A DNA stretch of 64,000 nt from Marinimicrobium alkaliphilum (GCF_003259155.1 NZ_QGMQ01000001.1:434001-498000); one strand, 5' to 3'. Counted from the first letter of the stretch, positions 1 through 8,321 are shown. Program-made: numbers and translations. Notes: generated by a model from the letters alone, not told the origin.

Positions 1-151
1 TCATATGATCCCAGCGCCTATGCCAGGCTTCGCCGATGCGTTGGCCGCGCTCCAGCACCTGGTGCTCGATACCCGCACCTTGCAGGTAATAGCTCAGAGA
101 CAGGCCGCACTGGCCGCCCCCGATAATGACAACATCGATTTCTGTATCCAT
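1..151 (-). CDS. FAD-dependent monooxygenase/oxidoreductase, N-terminal fragment
   Basis: Only the first 50 codons are inside the window; the gene runs off the left edge. The start ATG at 149-151 is preceded by a GAGG-type ribosome site. The protein opens MDTEIDVVIIGGGQCGLSLS, a Rossmann fold with the GxGxxG dinucleotide-binding glycines at residues 11-16, followed by the helix and second strand ending in an acidic residue (LER) expected for FAD binding. This is the pattern of flavin-containing monooxygenases and related NAD(P)/FAD oxidoreductases. Substrate cannot be told from the fragment. It is co-oriented with and downstream of the HxlR gene at 234-929, with 82 bases between them, so HxlR-linked control is possible. 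Confidence 0.7.
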   Translation of the reverse strand, partial: MDTEIDVVIIGGGQCGLSLSYYLQGAGIEHQVLERGQRIGEAWHRRWDHM

Positions 152-233
152 CGCCAATCGCCTCGCAGGTTATGGGAGGGTCTTTCAGCTTAAAACCGGG
201 CCGGGTGGGTGGCAACTACAGAATCTATAGTGA

Positions 234-929
234 TCAGGTCGGCAGCGTTATCGGTCGCTGGCGGGGGGTGCCCGCGACCGGGCTGAGCTGGAGCCAACCG
301 GGAAATGCCTGGCACAGGTGTTGCGCGCCCTGCAGTCGCAGTTTGTCCTCGCGAATGGCCTGCGCCAGGGGCAGATCACCGAACCAGATCCAGGTCAGGG
401 TGCGACTGTCTGTGGTGGCCACCAGGTCAACGTCAAAGCCGGGGTTGGTGATACACAAGTCGACCCCCTGACGGTCACCCACCAACCAGCGACGTTGCTT
501 GAAGGCGGGTTGGTCGACAAACAGAAATTCAATGACCGTGCGTGTCAGCGGTAACTTGTTGAGCGCCATGCGCCGATGCATATCCCAGACTATGAGATCC
601 GGGTCGGCACGATCCTGGCTGAGGGTGGCGGGCAGCCAGCGCTTGCCCCAGTGGGCCAACTGCTCAATGATGGGGATCAGCTCCGTACCCGCTTCAGTCA
701 GGCAGTATTCCACGCGGGTATCGATAGTCTGCCGCTCAACAATACCGGCCCTCTGCAAGGTGGTGAGTCGTTTGGAAAGCAGTGCGGGGGAGATCCGGGG
801 CACACCGTGATGAATATGGTTGAAGCGCCGGGCACCCAGAATCAGCTCCCGTAAGATCAGGGGTGTCCAGCGCTCGCCGACAATTTCCGAGGCCAGCGCC
901 AGGGGGCAGAATTGACCGTAGCCTTTCAT
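234..929 (-). CDS. HxlR-family winged-helix transcriptional regulator with C-terminal SCP2-like domain
   Basis: 231 aa. Residues about 1-95 form the HxlR winged helix: FCPLALASEIVGERWTPLIL, then a recognition-helix region (GVPRISPALLSKRLTTLQRAG) and a wing (EYCLTEAGTEL). The C-terminal half (about 115-215) resembles the sterol-carrier-like extension in longer HxlR proteins such as those near redox enzymes. The start at 929 has a clear AGGAGG eight bases upstream. It probably controls the flavin enzyme that follows it at 1-151; this is inference from neighbourhood. The cysteine at residue 8 lies where redox or electrophile-sensing HxlR members carry theirs, but its role is not shown here. Confidence 0.85.
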   Translation of the reverse strand: MKGYGQFCPLALASEIVGERWTPLILRELILGARRFNHIHHGVPRISPALLSKRLTTLQRAGIVERQTIDTRVEYCLTEAGTELIPIIEQLAHWGKRWLPATLSQDRADPDLIVWDMHRRMALNKLPLTRTVIEFLFVDQPAFKQRRWLVGDRQGVDLCITNPGFDVDLVATTDSRTLTWIWFGDLPLAQAIREDKLRLQGAQHLCQAFPGWLQLSPVAGTPRQRPITLPT

Positions 930-1064
930 CGCTGGGCCCTCCTGTGGGTGGTTCTTTTGAGCTTAGCGCGAGCAGGGGGGCAGGGCAACCTGATGACGCA
1001 CGGATGGACAAGCGTAGCCGAATAGGCGATGCTTCGGGCTATAAAGCACAACGTGGAGAGAGAC

Positions 1065-1529
1065 ATGAAAAAAAGTGCAATAGCGATTGTTTTTTCGATG
1101 GTCAGTAGTGTGGTCTATGCCGCTGAATGCCTGGAGCCGCAGGCGCTGAAGCGCTTGGACCAACAGTACGAACAGGCCCTCAGGACCGGTGATCCAACCT
1201 TTATGGCGCAGTTGCTCGCAGAGGACTTCGTGTGGGTGCATAACCTTGTCAGCAGTACCGAGGACAAAGCGACCCTGGTAGGACGACTCGGGGAGGGTCA
1301 CAGGGCGCCCCTGGCGCGACGCTCGGAAGATGTGAAATACCGGCGTTTAGACAATACCGCGGTATTGTCGGGCTTTACCACCGTCGAGCAGGCCGCGCGC
1401 ACCGAAGGCGGGCCAGTGCGCGGCAACAAATACCACTTTATGCGAACCTATGTGGCTGTGGATGGCGAATGCCAGCTGCTGGCCAACCAGACGATGAAGG
1501 TGTGGAGCTCAGAAGAAGAGGTTCAGTGA
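1065..1529 (+). CDS. Secreted SnoaL-like / DUF4440 (NTF2-fold) protein
   Basis: 154 aa from the ATG at 1065, chosen because a GGAGAG site precedes it and because it begins a classic Sec signal (MKKSAIAIVFSMVSSVVYAA, cleavage likely after VYA). A longer in-frame reading from 1029 would place charged residues before the signal. The mature part has the DUF4440/NTF2-like pattern: LDQQYEQALRTGDPTFMAQLLAEDFVWVHN, followed by curved sheet strands. Such proteins are small periplasmic cone folds of varied ligand or enzyme function; no catalytic assignment is possible. Its stop overlaps the next start by one base (TGATG), so it is translationally coupled to the Gfo/Idh oxidoreductase. Confidence 0.75.
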   Translation: MKKSAIAIVFSMVSSVVYAAECLEPQALKRLDQQYEQALRTGDPTFMAQLLAEDFVWVHNLVSSTEDKATLVGRLGEGHRAPLARRSEDVKYRRLDNTAVLSGFTTVEQAARTEGGPVRGNKYHFMRTYVAVDGECQLLANQTMKVWSSEEEVQ

Positions 1530-2509
1530 TGCGCTATGTGATAGTCGGCACTGGCAATATCAGCAGCACCTACGTCAACGCCTTGAGTGCGCTGCCCGAG
1601 AGCACGCTGGTGGGCGCGGTGTCGCGCGCCGGTCGGGCGCTCAAGGTGGCCCCCGAAATACCGGTTTGGCCGACCCTCGGGGCGGTGGATAGCGCGTTTG
1701 ATGCGGTGATACTGGCAACCCCTAACGGTTTGCATCACCAGGGTGCGATTGAGGCGGCGTCGCTGGGCAAGCACGTACTGACCGAGAAGCCTCTGGATAT
1801 CAGTATCGAAGCCATGGACCGGATGACCGAGGCCTGCCGCACGGCGGGCGTGATGCTGGCTGTCTGCTTTCAGCGCCGCACCCGTCCCGATAATCAGGCG
1901 GTCAAGGCCCTGGTTGCGAAGGGGGCTTTTGGGCGTATCTATGCTGTGGACCTGGCCGCGAAATTCTATCGCGACCAAAGCTACTACGACAGCGGTGACT
2001 ACCGCGGCGGTCTGGCCCTGGATGGGGGCGGGCCGTTTATGCAGCAGGCGTGTCACAACCTGGATATCTACACCTGGTTGTTTGGGTTGCCGCGCCAGAT
2101 CGTGAGTATGCTGGAAACCTTCGCACACGCCATTGAGGCCGAAGACCACGGCGCCGCCTTGATGCGTCACGAGGATGGCATGATCGGCACGGTGGTGGCC
2201 TCCACCGCCGCCAAGCCGGGCTTCGCCGCGCGCATGGAAGTGCATACCGAGCGTGGCAGTTTTACCCTTACCGACGATGTGATTACCCAGTGGGACGTGG
2301 ATGGGGTGGAAAACCCAAGCGTCCCCGGGGAGCACTATCACCACGACGGCGCAACCAGCGCGGCGGTCACCGACACCAGTGCCCATGAAGCCATAATCGA
2401 AGATTTTGAAGCCGCCGTTCGCGAGAACCGCGAGCCACTGGCCGGCCCGGACTCTGCGAGGAAGACTACTGAGCTGATTCTGGATATCTATAAACACCGC
2501 TTACGTTGA
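1529..2509 (+). CDS. Gfo/Idh/MocA-family NAD(P)-dependent oxidoreductase
   Basis: 326 aa. The N-terminal Rossmann domain begins MRYVIVGTGNIS (GxGxxx nucleotide loop at residues 7-12). The family signature EKP at residues 86-88 (HVLTEKPLD) carries the catalytic-site lysine. The C-terminal alpha/beta domain includes GGPFMQQACHNLDIYTWLFG, where the conserved histidine aligns with the family's general acid/base. These enzymes oxidize or epimerize sugars, inositols or amino-sugar derivatives. The substrate here is unknown. The ATG at 1529 is preferred over upstream in-frame starts because it begins exactly at the Rossmann strand and overlaps the preceding stop. It lies just outside the RG-I locus and has no decamer operator. 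Confidence 0.88.
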   Translation: MRYVIVGTGNISSTYVNALSALPESTLVGAVSRAGRALKVAPEIPVWPTLGAVDSAFDAVILATPNGLHHQGAIEAASLGKHVLTEKPLDISIEAMDRMTEACRTAGVMLAVCFQRRTRPDNQAVKALVAKGAFGRIYAVDLAAKFYRDQSYYDSGDYRGGLALDGGGPFMQQACHNLDIYTWLFGLPRQIVSMLETFAHAIEAEDHGAALMRHEDGMIGTVVASTAAKPGFAARMEVHTERGSFTLTDDVITQWDVDGVENPSVPGEHYHHDGATSAAVTDTSAHEAIIEDFEAAVRENREPLAGPDSARKTTELILDIYKHRLR

Positions 2510-2511
2510 CA

Positions 2512-3048
2512 ATGCCGCGCCTCTTCATTGCCATAGAGCTGCCTGACGCTGTCACAGCCGAGCTTGGCGCTCTACGCGAGCCCGGCCTCAAGGCGCGGTG
2601 GCTGGAACCGGCGCAGATGCATTTGACAGTGAGCTTTTTGGGGGATCTGGACGATGGGGTTAGTAGTGATCGTCTGAGTAGAGCACTGGAGGGGGTGGCC
2701 ATTGAGCCCTTGAGCGTGCAGGTGCAAGGTGTCGGCTGCTTTGGCCCTGCTGATCAGGCTCGGGTGCTTTGGGCTGGTGTCGGCCCCATCGGGCCGCTCG
2801 TTGAGTTGAAAGGGAAGGTTGACCGGCGATTGGCAGCTGCAGGCTTATCGACCGATAACCGGGCATATCGGCCGCATATAACCCTGGCCCGATTCGGGCG
2901 CGGTGGTGGTGACGTGGGGGCGCTACTGTCACGCCACAAGATCTTCAGCCTGCCGCCTTTCGGTGTTAGTCACGTTGCGCTTTTCCGTTCCTTTCTTCAG
3001 CCTGAAGGCTCACGCTACACGGTGATAAAGCGGTTTAATCTCAACTGA
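2512..3048 (+). CDS. thpR: RNA 2',3'-cyclic phosphodiesterase (LigT/ThpR, 2H phosphoesterase)
   Basis: 178 aa from ATG 2512; a TTG at 2506 is an alternative start adding two residues. The two HxT motifs that define 2H phosphoesterases are present: H37-L-T39 in MHLTVSFLGDL and H122-I-T124 in PHITLARFG, spaced as in ThpR. The protein opens PRLFIAIELPD, as in the family. Members hydrolyse 2',3'-cyclic phosphates to 2'-phosphates and were first described as 2'-5' RNA ligases. The start sits three bases after the upstream oxidoreductase stop, so it is probably in the same transcript, though a functional link is not obvious. Confidence 0.9.
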   Translation: MPRLFIAIELPDAVTAELGALREPGLKARWLEPAQMHLTVSFLGDLDDGVSSDRLSRALEGVAIEPLSVQVQGVGCFGPADQARVLWAGVGPIGPLVELKGKVDRRLAAAGLSTDNRAYRPHITLARFGRGGGDVGALLSRHKIFSLPPFGVSHVALFRSFLQPEGSRYTVIKRFNLN

Positions 3049-3154
3049 ATGTTTTGAGGTCAGAGAGTCTGAGCGGCTCCGCACGGCGATAATCCAGAAA
3101 TAATCCCCCTATATATTTCATTTAATCATTTTGTGGGTTAGAATTGCACAAATA

Positions 3155-3184
3155 TGATCGAAAATGACTTAATTTGATGTAATG
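3155..3184 (+). promoter_or_regulatory. Decamer operator array A (three repeats) upstream of the TRAP transporter
   Basis: Three consecutive ten-base units on the + strand: TGATCGAAAA, TGACTTAATT and TGATGTAATG. The TGA positions repeat every ten bases, one DNA turn. The array ends about 54 bases before the dctP ATG. It matches eight other arrays in the window and is inferred to be bound by the DeoR-family regulator encoded at 16298-17083. Confidence 0.65.
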
Positions 3185-3237
3185 AGGTGCCTGTTCACCG
3201 TGGGCGCCCATTTACGCGACGCAGTAGGCCAATAATA

Positions 3238-4266
3238 ATGACCGCTCTTGCCAAATCGTCCCATACCTTGAAAGTGATGCTTTGCGCCGTCGCTGTCATT
3301 TCGGCAGCGCTTGCCGCCCTCATAATTTCCGCCGTGGGGTCCGGTACCTCTCGGGGCACTACGCTCTTTGTGGCCTACGCCCAGAACAGTCAACCGGTCA
3401 TCGATGCGTTACACCTGCTGGGCGAGCGGATTGAAGAGAAAACCGATGGCGAGGTGAACGTCCGTTTTTTTCCAGACAGCCAGTTGGGCGGGGAGCGTGA
3501 GCTGGTTGAGCTTCTGCAAGTCGGCGCCGTTGATATCACCAAAGTGTCTGCGGGCCTGATGGAGAGTTTTTCGCCGATATACGGCGTCTTTTCCATGCCC
3601 TTTCTCTTTGAGGATACCGAGCATTTTTATCGCGTTATGGACGATCCTGAGATCATGGCGCCGATCTATGCGTCGACGCAACAGAACGGCTTTGTCGGGA
3701 TGGGCTACTACGACTCCGGCTCACGCAATTTTTACGTCAAGGATCGGCCTATTCGCTCGTTGGACGACCTGCAGGGTCGGCGAATTCGGGTGATGCAAAG
3801 TGCCGGTGCCATCGAGATGATGCGCTTGCTCGGCGCTACGCCGGTGGCGATGGGGCAGGCAGAGGTTTACACCGCGATGCAACAGGGCATTCTTGACGGT
3901 GCCGAGAACAATGAATTTGCTTTGACGATCGCACGGCACGCCGAAATTGCCAAGTATTACACCTATACCATGCATACGCGTATCCCGGATGTGGTTCTGA
4001 TCAGCGCTATGGCACTGGAAAAGCTGACAGACGATCAGAGAACAGCCGTCTATGAAGCCATGGAAGAGTCCATCGAATTTCAGAAGCTGGCGTGGAATGA
4101 GGCGGTCGAGGCGACTCGCCAGCTCGCCATCAATGACTTCGGCGTGGATTTTATCGACGTTGATCGCGCCCCTTTTCTGGCGGCAGTTAAGCCCATCTAT
4201 GAGGACTTGAAGGAGTATCCCGGTCATCATGAACTTTATCTTCAAATCAGGGCGATGGCTGACTGA
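3238..4266 (+). CDS. dctP: TRAP transporter solute-binding protein (DctP family)
   Basis: 342 aa from ATG 3238. A GTG at 3187 is possible but abuts the operator array and adds a basic leader. An N-terminal hydrophobic segment (about residues 12-34) serves as signal peptide or anchor. DctP hallmarks are clear: FFPDSQLGGERELVELLQVG, GMGYYDSGSRNFYV and LDDLQGRRIRVMQS, whose arginine holds the ligand carboxylate in the family, and QGILDGAENN. It captures an acidic solute in the periplasm for the DctQ/DctM permease. Given the surrounding pectin genes, unsaturated rhamnogalacturonides or galacturonides are the likely cargo; that is inference. Confidence 0.92.
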   Translation: MTALAKSSHTLKVMLCAVAVISAALAALIISAVGSGTSRGTTLFVAYAQNSQPVIDALHLLGERIEEKTDGEVNVRFFPDSQLGGERELVELLQVGAVDITKVSAGLMESFSPIYGVFSMPFLFEDTEHFYRVMDDPEIMAPIYASTQQNGFVGMGYYDSGSRNFYVKDRPIRSLDDLQGRRIRVMQSAGAIEMMRLLGATPVAMGQAEVYTAMQQGILDGAENNEFALTIARHAEIAKYYTYTMHTRIPDVVLISAMALEKLTDDQRTAVYEAMEESIEFQKLAWNEAVEATRQLAINDFGVDFIDVDRAPFLAAVKPIYEDLKEYPGHHELYLQIRAMAD

Positions 4267-4292
4267 TTCCCGATACTGACGCGGAGTAACCT

Positions 4293-4796
4293 ATGCTCAA
4301 TTCGGTTCGAAACATGCTAGACCGTGCGGTCGAAGTGGTGTGTAGCTTATGGTTACTGGCCATGGTTGCCATGACCTGTTGGCAGATCATCAGTCGTTAC
4401 CTATTGGGATCTCCCAGCACCTATACCGAAGAATTTCTGCGCTTTTCTCTGGTGTGGGTGTCCATGATTGCCATGGCGTATGTCGCCGGCTTGCGCAAGC
4501 ATGTCAGTTTCACCCTGTTTTCGGACAAGGCATCGGTGCAGTGGCAACGCTACTGGCAAGTTCTGATTGAGCTGGCTTTTCTGGCTTTCGCCATTTTCAT
4601 TCTGATCCAGGGGGGCTATAAAGCCACCAGTATCACCATGAACCAGGTATCGCCTTCGCTGGGCCTGCCGATGGGTTATATCTATTCGGCATTGCCCTTG
4701 GCAGGTGCCATTCTGGTCGTATACAGCGTGTTGAACTGTATTCAGTTACTGACCGAGGAAGTGACTCCTCACGAGGAGATCCCCGAAGATGTTTGA
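4293..4796 (+). CDS. dctQ: TRAP transporter small permease (DctQ family)
   Basis: 167 aa with four predicted transmembrane segments (about residues 12-35, 45-65, 88-108 and 128-150) and the DctQ pattern ISRYLLGSPSTYTEEFLRFSLVWVSMIAMA. It is the four-helix membrane subunit that pairs with DctM. GGAG precedes the start; the gene follows dctP by 26 bases and overlaps dctM by eight, so the three are one operon. Confidence 0.93.
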   Translation: MLNSVRNMLDRAVEVVCSLWLLAMVAMTCWQIISRYLLGSPSTYTEEFLRFSLVWVSMIAMAYVAGLRKHVSFTLFSDKASVQWQRYWQVLIELAFLAFAIFILIQGGYKATSITMNQVSPSLGLPMGYIYSALPLAGAILVVYSVLNCIQLLTEEVTPHEEIPEDV

Positions 4797-6084
4797 TGCT
4801 GCATTTATACTGATGGGAACATTTGCCTTGTTGCTGGTACTGGGCGTTCCCATCGGTATCTGTATCGCTGTGTCATCGGTGATCACCATCGCATCGGTAT
4901 TGCCGATGGATGTTGCGCTTTTTACCACGGCGCAAAAGATATTCTCCAGCCTCGATAGTTTCTCCCTGTTGGCAGTGCCATTTTTCATTTTGTCGGGGGT
5001 TATTATGAACTCCGGGGGCATTGCCATGCGTCTGGTGAACTTTGCCAAGCTTTTCAGTGGGCGCATTCCCGGTTCGCTGTCGCACACCAATATCGCCGGG
5101 AATATGATGTTCGGGGCGATATCGGGCTCGGCGATCGCGGCCTCCACCTCTATCGGTGGGGTTATGGTGCCGATGAGCGTCAAAGAGGGGTACCGCAATT
5201 CGTTTGCCGCTGCCGTCAATATCGCTTCTGCGCCCACGGGGATGCTTATTCCCCCCACAACGGCCTTCATTCTTTATGCCTTGGCCAGTGGTGGAACCTC
5301 TATTGCCGCGCTGTTTGCGGGCGGCCTGGTGGCCGGTGTGCTCTGGGGGGCAGGGTGTATGCTCGTCACCTACGTGATCGCGCGCCGGCGAGGATACCGC
5401 TCCGTGAACCTGTTGGAGAAGGGGGTCGCTTTGCGGGTCACCCTGCAAGCCCTGCCCAGCCTGCTGCTGATTATTGTCGTGGTGGTCGGTATTATTGCCG
5501 GGGTCTTTACCGCCATTGAGGCCTCTGCCGTGGCAGTTGTCTACACCGCCTTTCTGACCATGGTGGTCTATCGCACGGTGTCCTTTCGTGATCTGCGAGA
5601 GATTCTCATCAAATCATTGATCATGACCGGGATCATCATGTTTCTCCTGGGGACATCGTCCGCCATGTCCTTTGCGATGGCAATCACGGGGTTGCCGGCG
5701 GTGATCAGTAATGTCATTCTCGGGCTCTCCGACAATCCCATCATGGTATTGCTGATTATCACCGTGTTCCTGTTGATTATCGGGACCTTTATGGATATTG
5801 GCCCGGCCATTCTGATTTTTACCCCCATCCTTTTGCCCATTGCCTTGAAAATTGGCGTGGACCCGGTGCACTTTGGCGTCTTCATGGTCTACAACCTGTG
5901 CATCGGCACCATCACGCCACCCGTCGGCAGTGGCCTTTACGTGGGTGCCAGTGTTGCCAACGAGAAAGTTGAGAAAATACTGCCTTCACTGATGCCGTTC
6001 TATGGCGTCATTGTTCTGGTGCTGATTCTGGTTGCGCTGGTTCCGGAAGTTACCCTGTTCTTACCAAGGTTGCTGGATTTGTAG
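4789..6084 (+). CDS. dctM: TRAP transporter large permease (DctM family)
   Basis: 431 aa, about 12 hydrophobic segments, full length for the family. Recognisable DctM stretches include PFFILSGVIMNSGGIAMRLV, GNMMFGAISGSAIAASTSIG, APTGMLIPPTTAFILYAL and the late CIGTITPPVGSGLYVGASVA. It forms the sodium-driven transport channel with DctQ and receives ligand from the binding protein. The DUF1961 lipoprotein gene follows 52 bases later in the same direction, probably in the same operon. Confidence 0.94.
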   Translation: MFDAAFILMGTFALLLVLGVPIGICIAVSSVITIASVLPMDVALFTTAQKIFSSLDSFSLLAVPFFILSGVIMNSGGIAMRLVNFAKLFSGRIPGSLSHTNIAGNMMFGAISGSAIAASTSIGGVMVPMSVKEGYRNSFAAAVNIASAPTGMLIPPTTAFILYALASGGTSIAALFAGGLVAGVLWGAGCMLVTYVIARRRGYRSVNLLEKGVALRVTLQALPSLLLIIVVVVGIIAGVFTAIEASAVAVVYTAFLTMVVYRTVSFRDLREILIKSLIMTGIIMFLLGTSSAMSFAMAITGLPAVISNVILGLSDNPIMVLLIITVFLLIIGTFMDIGPAILIFTPILLPIALKIGVDPVHFGVFMVYNLCIGTITPPVGSGLYVGASVANEKVEKILPSLMPFYGVIVLVLILVALVPEVTLFLPRLLDL

Positions 6085-6136
6085 CGCGTGCTCGACGCAT
6101 CCTAAACGGTAGATTTTTGAGAAAGAGGAGCTTGTT

Positions 6137-6943
6137 ATGAAAACCTTGCGCCTGTGGCGGGGGCTGGCTATTGGCCTGAGTGTGTGTGCTGCCCTGGCTG
6201 GCTGTAGCGGTACCGACAATCCGGAGCTTTCCGAGCGAAGTGCATCTTTGGCGGTGAAAGCTGAGCGGGTCGTGGCACAGGTTGAGCCTGACCATCACTA
6301 TCCATTGGTGGATGCGAGCGATACGGCTGGGTGGGTCATGGAAGGGGACGCCCGGGTTGTGTTCAGCGATGGCTGGATGGAAATGTTCTCGCCCGAGCAG
6401 GCTGCGCATCATGTCTATTGGTTGGATAAAGATTTACCTGAGAGCTTTATCGCGACGTGGGAGGTGCAGAACCTCGCGGTGGAAGCGGGTTTGCTGATTG
6501 TATTCTTTGCGGCCATGGGCGCCGACGGTGAAGACATCTTTGACCCGAGCTTGCCAGCGCGCGATGGCACCTTTACCCAGTATACCGAGGGCGACATTAA
6601 AAGTTACCACATTTCCTACTACGCCAATGTGGAGCATGAGCCGGGGCGCAGCCACGCGAATTTGCGTAAGAACAATACCTTCAGTTTGCTGCAGAGCGGT
6701 GCCGACGGTATTCCCACCCAGTCAACCGATGTGCATCAGCTGACGTTGATCAAGGCCGACAATCATATTCAGATGTTTGTGGATGATCGGCTGGTCATCG
6801 ATTATGTGGATGACCAGCCGGTGGTCGAGGGCGTAGATACCGGGCCGGCACTGGGGGCGGGTAAGTTGGGCTTACGGCAAATGCAGTGGAGCCATTTTCG
6901 GTACCGCGATTTGAAAATCTGGGATCTTACCCCTCACCTTTAG
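6137..6943 (+). CDS. DUF1961-family lipoprotein (YesU-like) of the RG-I locus
   Basis: 268 aa. The signal ends in a lipobox (ALAGC, cysteine at residue 23), so it is a lipoprotein. The body matches the DUF1961/YesU beta-sandwich (concanavalin-like): YWLDKDLPESFIATWEVQNL, GRSHANLRKNN, and the C-terminal VHQLTLIKADNHIQMFVDD and HFRYRDLKIWD. In Bacillus subtilis yesU lies in the rhamnogalacturonan cluster, so the placement here fits a role in binding or processing RG-I fragments, but no activity can be assigned. AGGAG precedes the ATG. It is the last gene of the TRAP unit, and it converges with the NmrA-like gene on the other strand. Confidence 0.75.
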   Translation: MKTLRLWRGLAIGLSVCAALAGCSGTDNPELSERSASLAVKAERVVAQVEPDHHYPLVDASDTAGWVMEGDARVVFSDGWMEMFSPEQAAHHVYWLDKDLPESFIATWEVQNLAVEAGLLIVFFAAMGADGEDIFDPSLPARDGTFTQYTEGDIKSYHISYYANVEHEPGRSHANLRKNNTFSLLQSGADGIPTQSTDVHQLTLIKADNHIQMFVDDRLVIDYVDDQPVVEGVDTGPALGAGKLGLRQMQWSHFRYRDLKIWDLTPHL

Positions 6944-6952
6944 CCCGCTTTT

Positions 6953-7792
6953 TCAACCTGAAAAGAGCGCTGCATAGTCATTCGCGTAGGTCTGCAGGGA
7001 CCGCGGCGCTTGTCCGGTCAGTGCTTCGACATCCCCGGTAACCACAGCCGTCCAGCCTTCGCGCACGGGATAGTAGATCGATGCCAGTAACTCGGCATAT
7101 TCATGAGGCACGCCGGCGTCGGTCATCAGGCCGATGAAGGTCGCGTCGTCCACCGCCGTGTAGGTAATTTCCCGACTGGCCACTTCGGACAGGATTGCCG
7201 CCGCCTCGCCGTAGCTGAGTGCCTCTGGCCCGGTGAGGTTGAAGGCCTGGCCGTCGAAGCGGTCGCTGGTGAGCGCGGCGGCTGCGCTGGCGGCGATATC
7301 GCGCACGTCGATAAAGCTGGATTTGCCCTCGCCGGCGGGCACCGCAATCACGCCCTGCTTGATGCCCGCAAGCCAGTAGGTATGAAAGTTGTCCGAAAAC
7401 CAATTCGGGCGCAAGATGACGAAGGGCGTGCCGCTGCGCTCCAGTAACAGCTCGACCTGCCGGTAGGGAATGTTATCGTCGGCATCGACACCGAGAACCG
7501 ACTGCATGACTACCTTTACCCCGCGTTCGGCGGCTGCCTCGATAATTGGCTGCAACAGCTCGATGACATTGACATAGCCCCCCGAAAGCATCACATAGGC
7601 CCGGTCCACGCCTTCGAAGGCGGCGTCAACACTGGATTGATCTGTGTAGTCAAAGCGCACTGCCTCGGCCCCCTCAACCGGCGTAGCATGGCGCGACGCC
7701 GCCTTGACCTGCTCACCCGCGGCAACCAGCTGTTGTACCAGAGGGGTGCCCACATTGCCGGTAGCACCCAGCACCAAAATTTTCCCCGTCAT
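6953..7792 (-). CDS. NmrA-like / atypical SDR NAD(P)-binding oxidoreductase (YtfG/QorB type)
   Basis: 279 aa from the ATG at 7792, chosen because GGAG lies six bases upstream; the ATG at 7798 and GTG at 7804 lack spacing. It begins MTGKILVLGATGNVGTPLVQ with the GATGNxG nucleotide motif of atypical short-chain reductases. VDAAFEGVDRAYVMLSGG and the SFIDVRDIAASAAAAL stretch are typical of the NmrA/QOR2 group, which reduce quinones or bind NADP as sensors. It is divergent from an HxlR regulator at 7941. This pairing resembles E. coli ytfG (qorB)/ytfH, supporting a quinone-oxidoreductase-like role. It has no decamer operator, so it is unlikely to belong to the RG-I regulon. Confidence 0.85.
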   Translation of the reverse strand: MTGKILVLGATGNVGTPLVQQLVAAGEQVKAASRHATPVEGAEAVRFDYTDQSSVDAAFEGVDRAYVMLSGGYVNVIELLQPIIEAAAERGVKVVMQSVLGVDADDNIPYRQVELLLERSGTPFVILRPNWFSDNFHTYWLAGIKQGVIAVPAGEGKSSFIDVRDIAASAAAALTSDRFDGQAFNLTGPEALSYGEAAAILSEVASREITYTAVDDATFIGLMTDAGVPHEYAELLASIYYPVREGWTAVVTGDVEALTGQAPRSLQTYANDYAALFSG

Positions 7793-7818
7793 TGTCATCT
7801 CCACTCACGTTAATAGTG

Positions 7819-7862
7819 GGTTTCTAAAAGAAACCAGGTATATGGTGGAAACAAGGTATAAT
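7819..7862. promoter_or_regulatory. Palindrome and candidate -10 element between NmrA-like gene and HxlR gene
   Basis: A perfect inverted repeat GGTTTCT-AAA-AGAAACC (7819-7835) is followed by two copies of AGGTATA about 18 bases apart and a TATAAT at 7857-7862 on the + strand. It sits midway between the divergent starts at 7792 and 7941, where an HxlR regulator would be expected to bind. No good -35 was seen. Confidence 0.45.
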
Positions 7863-7940
7863 ATTGGGTGATCGCTGTGAAGAAGGCACTTTTACGTTAG
7901 CAGGTTACCACCGGGAAACCACCATGAGCGGAGTTACAAC

Positions 7941-8321
7941 ATGAAACATGCCTATGATGTCTACGCACAAGCCTGCCCGACGAGGGTGGTGCTCGACCGT
8001 CTGGCGGACAAGTGGATTGTGCTGATTCTAGGGCTGCTGGGCGAGCAACCCATGCGCTTCAATCAGCTGCGACGCGAGATTCAGGGGGTGTCGCAGAAGG
8101 TCTTGTCCCAGGCGCTGAAAAAGCTTGAGCGCGACGGCCTGGTTCACCGGCAGGCCTTTGCCACTGTGCCCGTGACGGTGGAGTATTCCATCACCCCGCT
8201 GGGGCGCTCGCTGGCCTCCACGGTCTCGGAGCTGGCGCGTTGGGCAGAGGCAAATATTGAGTCGGTAATAGCGGCGCAGCAAAGTTACGACGCAGCAGAG
8301 TTGCGACGCGGCGAATCTTGA
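7941..8321 (+). CDS. HxlR-family transcriptional regulator (YtfH/QorR type)
   Basis: 126 aa, the usual length for a stand-alone HxlR winged helix. Characteristic runs are CPTRVVLDRLADKWIVLIL, RFNQLRREIQGVSQKVLSQ (recognition helix), LKKLERDGLVHR and VEYSITPLGRSLAS (wing). The single cysteine at residue 13 corresponds to the redox-active cysteine of YodB/QorR-type sensors. It is divergent from the NmrA-like reductase, with a palindrome in the shared promoter region, and probably represses that gene until an oxidant or electrophile is present (inference from the qorR/qorB precedent). Confidence 0.88.
   Translation: MKHAYDVYAQACPTRVVLDRLADKWIVLILGLLGEQPMRFNQLRREIQGVSQKVLSQALKKLERDGLVHRQAFATVPVTVEYSITPLGRSLASTVSELARWAEANIESVIAAQQSYDAAELRRGES

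Noticed and set aside
6950-6976. Possible terminator between DUF1961 and NmrA-like genes
   Set aside because: CGCTTTTTCA/TGAAAAGAGCG pairs only with a bulge and lacks a T-run.
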